Below are positions 24,172 through 35,213 of a stretch of 64,000 nt of DNA, in pieces. Under the pieces are notes generated by a model. The model was not told where the DNA came from. It ran no database searches and was given only the letters and a program-made list of their open reading frames with translations. How positions within the stretch are numbered: the stretch's first letter is position 1; the number at the start of each line of letters is the position of its first letter. The translations under genes and the position numbers were made by a program. The stretch is from the NCBI GenBank assembly GCA_003260075.1, contig QLIY01000941.1, forward strand, positions 1 to 64,000, read 5' to 3'. This DNA is from Phallusia mammillata (Eukaryota > Chordata > Ascidiacea > Phlebobranchia > Ascidiidae).

Positions 24172-24477
24172 TCACGCCCTTGACATGGTTAATAACTTAC
24201 AACAAATTGAAGGACTGGTATCTAGTTTAATGCGTACATCCTTTGTGTCGACGTAGAAAATAACTTTACAGCGATGACTAAGTTGTTTTTTCAAACCAAA
24301 ACAGTTAACTCCTGGGTCAAGAGCTTTCCTGTTACCACATTTGAATGTGTAAGTCTCTTCTTCAATAGTGCGTGGGGGATAATCTGGACTTGGAACAAAC
24401 ATCTTCAAAACGTTTTTTTCCCTCTTAGCGGTTAGGACCTGATCTATGGTAGTAGAGCAGGGGTGAAACACCGCCAC
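24172..24477 (-). other. Open reading frame of 101 codons, status unknown
   Basis: Minus-strand frame starting MAVFHPCSTTIDQVL and containing a Cys/Lys-rich middle (KCGNRKALDPGVNCFG). Composition is protein-like, but I see no family match and no clear partner exons. It could be an exon of an undetected gene, a repeat remnant or chance. Confidence 0.25.
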
Positions 24478-25321
24478 TCGCGTCGCAATTAATTGAAGTC
24501 TGCTCGAATCGGCACAACAAACTTGTCAGTGGAGAGTTGGGGGTCGAGCGCGACGGATCAATCAATAAATCTGCGCTTTCGAGTGAGCGTCACTATCAGT
24601 GGTGCGGGTGCGATTGGCCCCGGCGGCCTTTGAACTGCAAAGGAAGATCTTTTTACACTGATGTTAAGACCCAGTCTACCAAGTATAAGTTCAGTGTCAA
24701 AGATTACTACGGCCATTGTTTTCGCAGCACTGTGTGGAAGTTACAACTCTTTTTGTACGCAATATGTGGTGGTCTGCATGTAATATGTGGTAATTTCTCT
24801 GTGAAGTTGGTGCATAGTTTGAAAAGTACTGTACATAGAATTAGATTTGTTTACAAATAAAGAGGATTTGACAGTATTAAGAAAGCAGTTGAAAAAGAAC
24901 CGCCTGCAAATTACTAGACTCGCAGTAAAGAAAAGAAAAACGATTTGACATTGAACACACATGTGTTGTAGCAAGGGCAGGGATGTTTGTACAGCAATGA
25001 ATGAAAACATGGACGGCGTTTAATTTGCAGTCACCTGTGTATAACCTGTACCATACCGCAGCGCCCGTTACAATACGCCTCTCGTTGCGTTGCTCGAATA
25101 ACCGTGTTTGCTTTGTTACATCACAGAACAGCGTGACATAACTAACAATAGAATATCTTGCGGACTGACTTTTTGTGGCGAGCTGCGGTTTGAAGGCTCC
25201 ACTTTCTTTCGTACTTTCGATATTGAAAAGAAGTTTACTGTCGTGAGTCCATATCTGTTGGTTGACAGCCGGAAAATCACGCCATTTGCGAGTGGGATTA
25301 ACGTGTGTGGAGTTGATCACA

Positions 25322-28300
25322 ATGGAAGGCAATCCAGATTACGATACTTTGTTACGATCTATATTTGATTCCTGTGATAGCACCGGTTCGGGACTTATTT
25401 CAACTACAGAGTTCGAGGACTTATGTGCCCAGCTTTCACTTGAAGTAAGTTTACTGTTTTTCTACGTTAAGATTTATGTCCAGAAATCACCAAGCTAGTC
25501 TTTCAAGGGCCAAACCCGCGAATGTTTACCATCGCGTTGGCCAGGAAACGTAAATAACGCTGTTCAAACACATGCGTTTAACTAACTAGTTTCAAGTATA
25601 TTTCAACGTACGCTGTATTTGTGTAGTAGTTCATAAATTAACTGCGATATTCACATAAGCGTCAAATAACACACAGAGGCTGATGTGGAATTTACTACAC
25701 CCCTGCATTAGACGGTGCTCATTGCGGACCGATAAAATGGCAATTTGTACGTTTCGCTACGAGGTATAAACGCGGAAATCCGATTACGCTAAGCCACCGT
25801 TTCGGGTAAAACGAAATTTAATTGCCTCTATGGTGCTGTGTGTTTTAACACAGTGGAACCTAACAAGCGTTGAGTCCATAAAACGTTGGTTGAAGTGAAA
25901 TATTGAAATGTATTTTTGTTGCTGCTTGTTGATCTCGGTCACACAGCCTATGTTGCGCTAGAATTCGGGTTCTAATAGTTCGTTGTTATACATTGTGGCA
26001 ACGAGGGGGGGGGGAAAATGTATTTTTGTTGCTGCTTGTTGATCTCGGTCACAAAACCTATGTTGTGCTAGAATTCGGGTTCTAATAGTTCGTTGTTATA
26101 CATTGTGGCAACGAGAGCAATGATTTTAATATGAAACAAAAAAGTCGCGCCCGAGTGCCGATATCGATTGGCACTTCACCGAAGCCATGTTACGAAAAAC
26201 TTGGCTCTACTCGCTTGGCAACGGCAACAGCTGCCTCTCCCGAGGTGCGGTTGTCACCTTGTGTGATTGACACCTCAGCGATAAAACACTTTTACGCGTG
26301 GCAAAACGCTTGTGTTGAAGTCATACAACAAATACCGATTAAAACTTTCATATGAACCATTTTTTTAGAATCTTTGCACTACACAGCGGGAAACATTGAT
26401 TAATCAGTTATGTGCCGAAATTCCCACGTTCTAACGTCTGTATAGAAGGGGGGGGGGCAAGTCATACAACAAATACCGATTAAAACTTTCATGTGAACCA
26501 TTTTGTGAGAATCTTTGCACTACACAGCGGGAAACATTGCTTAATCAGTTATGTGCCGAAATTCCCACGTTCTAACGTCTGTATAGAACCCACTTGAAGC
26601 TGACACTAAAACTTGTCGAACCGACAGTCAAGGGTTTGACTTGCCGCCTTAAATCACCAAGTGTTGATATTTATATCAAAAGGTCAAATTAGTTTAATTA
26701 ACTACACGTAAAAAAATTAATCGGGTGTACAATGTCCGTTGGCGGGCAAATGGTATAAGCTGTCTCATGTGGGTCATTGCTAATCGACATTCTTTTTCGC
26801 GCAGAATGAGTACGTGTTGCTGTACGAATACCTCTTTCAGTCAAGCACTTTGCTTTCCTACGACCGTTTTCGCGAGGGTTTACTGCAGTTGCTTGCGGGA
26901 ACTCTGCCACCAAACGAAGCAGCCTGCGTTACCGAAAAATCGTCCAGTGCCAAAAAAGGCGAACACCATGACAATGATATGAATGGAAACGAGGTTTCGG
27001 ACCAAGAACAGATTACTTGTGAAAGTTACAAAACAAAATCGAAATCGGACAAGAGCTTTGGTGAGCACGTCGAAGAGCCCGATTGGCTGGTGATCGATTT
27101 TCATCAGACGAGCGATAGTAAAACGAAGGACGACAGTCGTATACAGCCTGAAACGAAACATTCTGCAAGGAAGTCGTACAGTGCGCACAAGCAACGCAAA
27201 TACGGCCGTAGGACTTTGCCGGATACGGAATTGTTGAGCAGGAAGCAGCACCGGTATGTAGTGTTTGTTCTAGTGTGCTTGCAAGGCAACAACGCCATCT
27301 AATTGGCGGACTGCAGTTGGATTTACACGTCATGGCAGCAATTAAAGTCTTGTGTGATGTTGTGGTTGTTGATTTATGGCCTTTTTTGTTGTCTCCACGT
27401 TGCGACTGACAGTTCGATGGGAAATGTTGAGTAGTCGATGCTTAAAATGTACAGACTCTATTGACCCGTCGAATTTGTTTGACCTTGTAAGATGGATTTA
27501 AAGTTAGCTATGCAGCTAGGCGCTTTTAGCCAAATTCCAACGCACATGACAACGCTTTGTGGTATAACGGTTCAATGATAATCATTTATTCGTAGGCAAA
27601 CAGCACAATATTTACAAAGTCACAGGCTGGGTTTCGCCTTGACAACGACCACGCTTCGAGTTATGTGTTTGTATTTCTCAGGTACGAGTACTCCGATATG
27701 AACAGTTCAAGAAAATCCGTAATCGATCGAACGGACTTACGGGATGATGACGTGAACACTTTAGGTTCCACTCCGGTGACCCCATCATCGCGCGTCACGG
27801 TTGAAGAGTTCGTTGGGGAGGGCGACGGCGCTGACTGGTAAGTTGATTATGATATAAATGCAAAGTACTACAAATTGTGCCTAATATCTGCCTCAAAGAC
27901 ATGACTCATCGTAATATAATGACTTGTTCTACTATCTGATGTCACCAATGTGGGTGTGCTTTTTAAAACCCGTTTTCTGAGTTTGAAAAAAAAACGCACT
28001 AAAAATAGCTGTAAGATTTGCATCCGGCACCTAAAATTTGGGATAATTTAAACAGGACAAATCCAGATATGGATGTTGTGCCCATGGACGACACTAGCTC
28101 GAACGACAACAATCCCGTCAACCAATCGAGCAGCGCTGAAGCACAAGAGGCTCTTGGTGCAATTTGGCAACAAGTTATCGGCGATTTGGAGAAAAATATC
28201 GACGTTGCTCAGTTACAATCCCTCTATCATGCCCTTTCCCTGACCAGTTCTGGTGGCGATGTTAAACAACTTTTTGACATACTCGACAATGATGGAGATG

Positions 28301-31300
28301 GCTTGATTAGCTTTGCTGATTTCGCCAGGCAAATGTCAGCTTTTCTCGGCGAGTCAATGTCTCCGGTGGTGCCAAGTGAAAACCTTAATGCTGTCGCCGA
28401 TAAAGAAGCCACTGTCGCGTTTCATTCCACACCGCATCACAAACAAAGCAGCAATATGCATGCCGTTCAAACACCTTCTGTAAATGACTTTGTCAACCAC
28501 CCTTCCGTCCATAGCACGCCGCACAGTATCGATGGTCAGCACACGCCGAAACAAACAACTTGTCACGTGACGCCATCGCCAGCCAATCAGAGTAGCACAA
28601 GCGGATTTGTTTCCACGCCTCACGCCAACGGTCAATTGTTCAGTTCATCTCCGTCCAATACAGGTGAAAGTTTAAACTTTTGTATCAGTTTGTATCTTAA
28701 GTCGAATAACTGACATTAGCAGACCGAAAATGGCAAAGCAAATTCAACAACATATTTTGTACTGTATTGTAGATTACAGCAGTTTTTCATCTTCTACTGG
28801 AAGACTTTCCTTGGAAGGTCAAACAGACGAATTTGACGTCCGCAGTTACGAAGGAGTTCCCAATTATCGTCGCAGAAGAAGAACCAACCACACTACCTCA
28901 CGAAACCGGCGACGTTCGAACAAAACTGTCGCACTTCCGCATTACCACCCAATGAGCCGGCGCCGCGTTGAAGAGTCACCTTTCTATTTTCTCACAGGCG
29001 AAAATGGAAGGTACGTTTTTTTCTTTAAAATACATCATCACATAAGTTTAATGGTGAAAATAACGGCCCAAATAGACGTTAAAAGCGACATGCGAAACGT
29101 TTGAACAATAAAGCATGTCGCTTTTTACGTCTATTTGGGCCTTTATTTTCATCATTAAACTGTTCACATTAGTTGTTACGGTTTTGTTGGCGACAGTTAA
29201 ATTAAACTTATGAACAGATCCGTATATAGTGTTCCATCATCACATGAAATGGTATAAAAAAATAAAATTCGGTGTTCGTTTTATCCAGGTATGTTGATGT
29301 CGAGAATTTGCATTCAATTTGGAAAGAAGACGGTATTGAAGACCCTGATCAGGTTTTGAAGGACCTTGGTGTCAATTTGGGTAAGCACCTGGTAACATAG
29401 CTATAAAATTGTCTATAGAAATGGTCTGAAGCAAAACTTTCATTGCTTTTTCAGACGATTCCTTTAGCGTGGAAATCTTGTCCGAAGCCATGGAAACCGA
29501 AATGAAGGATAGCATGATCCATCAAGCAGTTTGCTGCCTCTACAAATCAGGAATCAAGTAAGAAGTCAAAATCCCTAATGCAAAAAAAGCTTGAAAAACT
29601 TCTAAATGTAACTTCTAAATCTCTTCCAGATATTATCGTTCAAAAAAAGAGCACGAATCCGCGGAGAGGTTGAAACTCGAATCAAAAGTTGATTATTTAA
29701 ACAGACAATTACAAGAACAAGATGAAAGAATAGAGACGATGGAATGTAACTTCCAGAAACGTCTTGACGAAGTTGATACTCAACACAAGGTATGTAGAAC
29801 CATTTTGTAATGCACAAAGTTATAAATGATTTGCTACATAAAAATACATGAAACAGTCCTTTGTTGTTGTTGTGATCTGTCCGATTTTCTGTTTAAATAC
29901 CAACAGTAAACTTTTAAAAATACAACACACAAAATATGTGTTTTTTAATTAAGGACGAAGTAAATCAGCTCGCCATCGAACTGAGCTCTGTCCAAGGCAA
30001 AACCGACACCCGAAAAGATGATGAGATCATAAGATTAAAAAGTCAGGTTCACGAACTGCAAGAGGTATGTATAAGCAAACCACACAAAAAGACTTAAAAA
30101 ATGTTGGATAAACTTGAAACTAATCGCAAAATCCTAAAAACAGTAGAACGGTAGAATTGGAGAAAAAGTCAATCTAATAATTGTTTAATGGCCCATTGGT
30201 AGTTTTTATTTTCGTGGGTCCATAATTTAATGCATGGACGTTTCATTTTGCAGCTTGAACGAGTCGTGCGATCCGATCTTAACAACCTAATGGAAGAACA
30301 CAAAACCCTTCAAACTCGACATCAAGAAACTGTACAGGAATTGCATGTGGCCGGCGTTTCCATGGTAAAGCAAATATTCTTAAAATACACAACTTCAAGT
30401 TATAGCTATCGTTGTTCACTACCTAACAATGCCTTTTTGTGTTAAGAACCAAATGCGTGTGGACTTCGAAGCAGCTTGTCACCGAATGGCGTCTTGCAGC
30501 AAAAGACAAATGCAGCAAAACGATCGTTTGGAGACTCTGATGTTGGAATACAAGGAANGACGCTGATGTTGGAATACAAGGACAGTGCGGCCCAACTGCG
30601 AGACGAAAACGATGAACTGTTCAACGATCTAAATCAGATGAAGAAACGGTGGTACTCCAGCGATAAGGCAAGTTCAAATTCGGCTAAAATAAAACTGTTC
30701 AGTGTATACTTCGGTACCACAGATTTGTTTTTTTAGCTGCTGCCAGTTCCTTGGTTTGTCAAAAAAGCTATGTTGTGTGTCGTAACCGCATTTTATTGTA
30801 CAGGTTGCATTGGCGTGGGGGGGGGGCATGTTCTTAAAATACACAACTTCAAGTTATAGCTTTCGTTGTTTACTACTTAGCAATGCCTTTTTGTGTTAAG
30901 AACCAAATGCGAGTGGACTTTGAAGCAGCTTGCCACCGAATGGCGTCTTGCAGCAAAAGACAAATGCAGCAAAACGATCGTTTGGAGACTCTGATGTTGG
31001 AATACAAGGAAAGTGCGGCCCAACTGCGAGACGAAAACGATGAACTGTTTAACGATCTAAATCAGATGAAGAAACGGTGGCACTCCAGCGATAAGGCAAG
31101 TTGTATTCAAATGCGGCTAAAATGAAACTGTTCGGTGTATACTTTGGTACCATAGATTTGTTTTTTAGCTGCTGCCAGTTGCTTGGTTTGTTAAAAAAGT
31201 TATGTTGTGTGTCGTAACCGCATTTTATTGTACAGGTTGCATTGGCGTACACCGGCCGTATCTTTCAACCAAGTCTGTCCGACGAAACACATTCACCTAA

Positions 31301-31571
31301 GGCACCTATACGTTCCGGCCATACAACCCCGCACAGGACAGATATTTGCGCGTCTGTAGAGCGGGATTCTACTTTCTCGTCACATTCGTCCCTACCAAGT
31401 ACCTCTCAAGCGGTAAGGACGGGCGAAGAATCTACAACTGATGCTTGGAAGTTACCTAATGATCCCGACGCCTCTATAAGCGAAGTCTCTGATAGCGTAC
31501 TGACCCCGAAAGTGTTACGGCCACAGAGTCTTTTCTGTGAGCTGGAAGCATCATCTCCAGGCTTGGTGTGA
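25322..31571 (+). CDS. Ninein-family centrosomal protein (NIN/NINL-like), short form
   Basis: Exons 25322-25444, 26805-27253, 27682-27837, 28056-28663, 28773-29010, 29289-29380, 29455-29557, 29630-29789, 29954-30064, 30254-30364, 30901-31095 and 31236-31571. All phases agree, giving 893 residues. The first exon has the ninein-type EF hand (FDSCDSTGSGLISTTEF, canonical calcium loop). A second canonical loop, DNDGDGLISFAD, lies in the fourth exon. Then come the family block SIWKEDGIEDPDQVLKDL and a long coiled coil. Ninein and NINL anchor microtubules at centrosomes and basal bodies. The C-terminal coiled-coil half of vertebrate ninein (about 2,000 residues; NINL about 1,380) is absent. The intron after 31095 starts GCAAGT (GC-AG). 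The 30901 exon appears twice because of an allelic duplicate. Confidence 0.85.
25865..26595. repeat. Two allelic duplicates with G10 spacers in ninein intron 1
   Basis: About 25905-26004 recurs at 26015-26115 across 26005-26014. About 26317-26447 recurs at 26458-26587 across 26448-26457. Only a few substitutions separate the copies. Confidence 0.8.
29045..29161. repeat. Long intronic hairpin (48-base arms)
   Basis: 29045-29093 is nearly the reverse complement of 29112-29161, with about three mismatches in 48 bases and a loop near 18 bases. It sits in the ninein intron between 29010 and 29289. It may be a foldback MITE or the source of a small RNA. Confidence 0.75.
30381..31235 (+). repeat. 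Allelic duplicate containing a ninein exon, with N and G10 spacer
   Basis: The exon at 30447-30667 (broken by N 30558 and a short repeat) and its flanks recur as 30901-31095 with surrounding intron, across the spacer 30817-30826. Only the second copy gives an intact exon. Both copies keep the GC splice donor. Confidence 0.85.
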
Positions 31572-32079
31572 TTAAATCTCTATTTTTTTATTATAAGGTC
31601 AAATATTTTTTGCTATTTTTTTCCTTACTTTTTCTTTCAGCGTCAACTGCTATTTTCATACGCTATATACCCTTTAATCTGCCTGGTGATATTGTCAAAA
31701 GAATCCCTGTGCTTTGCTTGACTTTCTTCATTCGTTTTTCTTACATTGTGTCCTCTACAGTTTGCCTTCAAGTACTGTCTGATGATTTATGCATCTCCGA
31801 AACTCGCTACATTGTGTGATTCACTCCAAACCATCCGAGTGCAATGTTTTTCTTTGTTGTTTTCTATTTTTATTACGTATCTAAACAAAGTGCAGTCGTT
31901 CATAAATATATAAGCTGAACATATTTCTGTGGGTAAGTATAAATGCACGGACTGTGCTTTTAATTCTGAATTATACTGTTGTTGCGTTTACCGCCGAAAA
32001 GGTTTCTTCTCTGAACCTAAACCGTTACCTCTTTGTTTATGAAGCAATTAATACAAACGATAAAATTTACTCGACTCTT
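31572..32079. other. Convergent intergenic region between the ninein-like and PDLIM-like genes
   Basis: Presumed 3' UTRs of both genes. AT-rich, no further exon seen. Confidence 0.5.
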
Positions 32080-34431
32080 TTATTTGCAGTTGTGACACAT
32101 GGGAAAGTTGTTGCGTCTCACAAATCGCTTGCCATTCAGGTTCCTTCGGCATTTCTGTATAATAGAGATCGCAATTAACATTCATATAGTTTTGATGTCC
32201 TTTAGGTTTGGTATAAACGTTATGTGTTTTATGATGATTAACAATATTCAGTGGTGGGATTCAAATTTTTTGTCAGCCGGTTTTCTCACAAGAGTCATAT
32301 TGTTCAGCCGGTTCTGTTCAAAAAGTCCATTGACAGATACCAGTAACGCAACCGGTTTGCTGATCTCATAAAGTTTCTTGAGACCGGGTGAACCCCACCA
32401 CAGACAATATTCGTTTGTAGAATATGAACATGAGATACATTATTGATAACAATAACATGTAGTTTTTGTATGTGTTTTGAATTAACCTGGCAGTTAAAAC
32501 ATCGGTCGTGCCACTTCTCGCCAATAGCCTTGAGTTCCTTGTCACCAGGGCCAATCAGATTGTTACAAGCAAAGCATGTGACCGAAAACAGACGGTTGTG
32601 ATCTTGAAATACATAAAAACACTAAAGTATCAAAAAGTGCATTCTAGTCGCCCTTGTTTAAAAGAAAACAACGCTTCGGTTGTATGGTAGGCCTCAACAA
32701 CAACTAGCAGCAACTTTTAACTCTATGCACCTGTGTCACAGTAGATTTTGCCTTGCTCCATGTGGAAAACGCCGTCGTATATCGGCGCGTGACACTCTTG
32801 ACAGGTGAAACATTCCAGATGCCACTGACAGTTCAAAGCCCGAAAAACTTCCTGCGGGTAAAATTTGTTGACGTCAAAAAGTGTGCTGTGATAAGTTTAT
32901 CCAACGTAAGTGTAACTTATGGTAACTGCACTAACTTCAATCGCTGGTTAACAAAGATTAATTGACATCAAAATATAATGTTTGGTGATATTTATGTGAT
33001 TTAAGAACTTGGAAGCTACTGTGATTTTAACGTGTCTATACTTACGCTAAAGATTGGTTTGTTGCATTTCATACAGGGCTGCGAGAAATACTTATTGTGG
33101 CAGGGAACGCAGTACGCCTTTCCACCATCCACAATAAAACCAACATCCAAGCTCCCCTGGCAATTCGGAGCAGCACATATGAAGCAGGTCTTGTGAAAGT
33201 TCAGTCCTTGTACTATCGAATATTCCCCACTGCCAACACATGACAAATTGAAACAGTGTAGTGTAACCCAGTGGTGGGATATAGCCGGTTCGCACGGGTT
33301 CTGTCTCACGAAATTTTATGATATGAGTTGAGTTTATTTCGCTTGGTGAATGACAACATAGTAACACAATTGCGCTAAATCAAACACCAAGCCGGAAAAA
33401 GCTGCACAACGTTAAAACATTATGGACCTCAAGAAAAGTGTCGGGGGGGGGGGGAGACAACATAAGTAACACAATTGCGCTAAAACAATCACCGAGCCGG
33501 GAAAAGCTGCACAACGTTAAAACATTATGGACCTCAAGAAAAGTGTCGGGCGCAATTGATTGATAGCGCGCTGCAGCTACACCGTATCAGCGGTTAGCAT
33601 TACTGGTTACTGTCAATGGACTTTTTGTAACAGTGGACTTAGACTTTGTGAAAGACAAACATTTGACAAACAATTTGAATCCCACTGAGTGTAACGGACA
33701 AACCGTGGAGAACTCACTCTATTGGCTTGGTGCAATAATTGCAAACCAATCCGTCTTTACTTTTTGGCATAAACCTTCGTGGTTCAAGAATGTCGTGTTC
33801 TGGCGGAGCAACGTTAGGTTTTGGTTGAGCACTAACAAATGATGTCCCCTGGGTTACAAGTGAACCTTCGGCTCCTGCTCAAAAAAAGGTGTTTTCAAGT
33901 GGCGTAAAACTAAATAGACCGATAAACAAACCTACCTGTTTGGCCAATTGGTCGAGGCTGTTCAAGTGTTTTGGCTAATTCCACCCAGGTTGGATCAGCG
34001 GCTTTCATACGTCCTGGTTTCGCGTCCCATGCAGTAGCTCTTTAAAAACAAGCAGTTTAGGTTATGACGTTAATTCAACCGCTTCCTTACCGAAACCTAT
34101 TTATTTGCGACGTACAGTTTAATAACTAAATCAAGTTTTCCAGGCGGAGAAGTTCTGATTAACGCCTCGGCCTCACTTCTGGTCGCATCTTTCAGCATTG
34201 AACTATTTATCGCTAGAAGAATGTCTCGGCTTCGTAACCCTGCTTTGGCTGCTGGTGAGCCAGGCGTCACCTGAAAAAAAAGAAATAGTTGGCTACGTGT
34301 CCTCTTATAATTCACCTGAAATTGGTAACATATCTTACCCGTGTTACCACTATATTCTGATTTTCGTCTGCTCCACCTGTAATCCTAAACCCCCACGGAG
34401 GCCCCCCACTTAAAATTACAGACTTGGACAT
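32080..34431 (-). CDS. PDZ and LIM domain protein (Enigma/ZASP/PDLIM family)
   Basis: Eight exons, all phases consistent, 334 residues: 34431-34339, 34270-34116, 34039-33936, 33874-33718, 33229-33046, 32851-32731, 32602-32487 and 32154-32080. It starts MSKSVILSGGPPWGFRITGG, the classic PDLIM PDZ with PWGF. A short linker follows (TAWDAKPGRMKAADPTWVELAKTL). Then come three LIM domains: LIM1 CNYCTKPI through YCVPCHNKYF, LIM2 CMKC through FTCQECHAPIY and YCDT, and LIM3 CFACNNLIGPGDKELKAIGEKW through MCHNCK, where the protein ends. Family members tie PKC and other partners to alpha-actinin at Z-discs and actin fibres. The three-LIM layout points to PDLIM5/7/LDB3 and not the one-LIM group. An hAT element lies in the intron between 32487 and 32154. 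Confidence 0.9.
32249..32403. mobile_element. hAT-type MITE in PDLIM intron
   Basis: Starts CAGTGGTGGGATTCAAA and ends GTGAACCCCACCACAG. Exact 8-base duplications ACAATATT lie on both sides (32241-32248 and 32404-32411). A related end, CAGTGGTGGGATATAGCC, occurs near 33270 in another intron of the same gene. Confidence 0.85.
33325..33545. repeat. Allelic duplicate in PDLIM intron
   Basis: About 33350-33443 recurs at about 33455-33548 across the G12 spacer 33443-33454. Confidence 0.8.
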
Positions 34432-35213
34432 TCTGCGTTGCTTGTAGACTAAAAAAATTGTTGTCTATTCAATCTGTCAACGAAAGACTGAGAAGTTAAT
34501 TGCAGGCAGCAGCCCGTCACCACTGCCAGTTGGCGATATTGGCGAAACGACCTCAAGGGAATAGGAAAAAGAAAAAACATATTTGTCTTGCCAGTTCTCG
34601 TATATTTCTATTACATATGTATTTTAAGTGGCAAAAATGTAAAAAAATTGAATATAGCACGACGGAACACAACACCATGATATTATAATATCTATGATTG
34701 TAATATAATATCTATGATTACACCTTCATTCTGACGCATTGTGACGTCACTGCACTTACGACATAAGAACTGAGAAGTGCAACAACATTAAACAAGAGTC
34801 CCTAGGAAACATGAAATGTACACATTTAACAAGTCTTGTGGACATCGTGGATACAATTTATAGAAATCGTTGCTTCATTTTCTACCAGGGAAGTGTTTAC
34901 TGGTGATGTGTTATTCAAATTGATTCGTTCTGTTCTAAAAGACTTTTAATTAGTCATGAAGTGACTGTCTGTATATGAGTATATATGACTGTATGAGTTG
35001 TTTTATTTTTATCTATAAAGTTTTTTCTAAGGTTTACTCCCACTATTACACTAGAATTTACAAAATACAACGATTGCTGATTGACCTAGCCAATTTTTAG
35101 TTTGAAATACGGTAGCTTTTGCAGGCTTGCACTTGCAGCAGTACTAATTGTATTCATATATCTCAGGATAAGTGTTTGGCTGACTGTATTATTCCTAATG
35201 TAGCATATAAACT
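34432..35213. other. Divergent intergenic region between PDLIM-like gene and OTUD3
   Basis: Presumed promoters of both genes. Includes a small tandem repeat of TAATATAATATCTATGATT-like units near 34683-34722. No exon seen. Confidence 0.5.

Larger units (their letters stand above)
22729..25321. other. Intergenic with hAT MITE and allelic duplicate
   Basis: Contains the hAT MITE at 23146-23268 and a duplicate block (about 23718-23826 and 23843-23960) around the spacer 23827-23836. The open frame 24172-24477 is listed separately. No other exon recognised. Confidence 0.55.
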
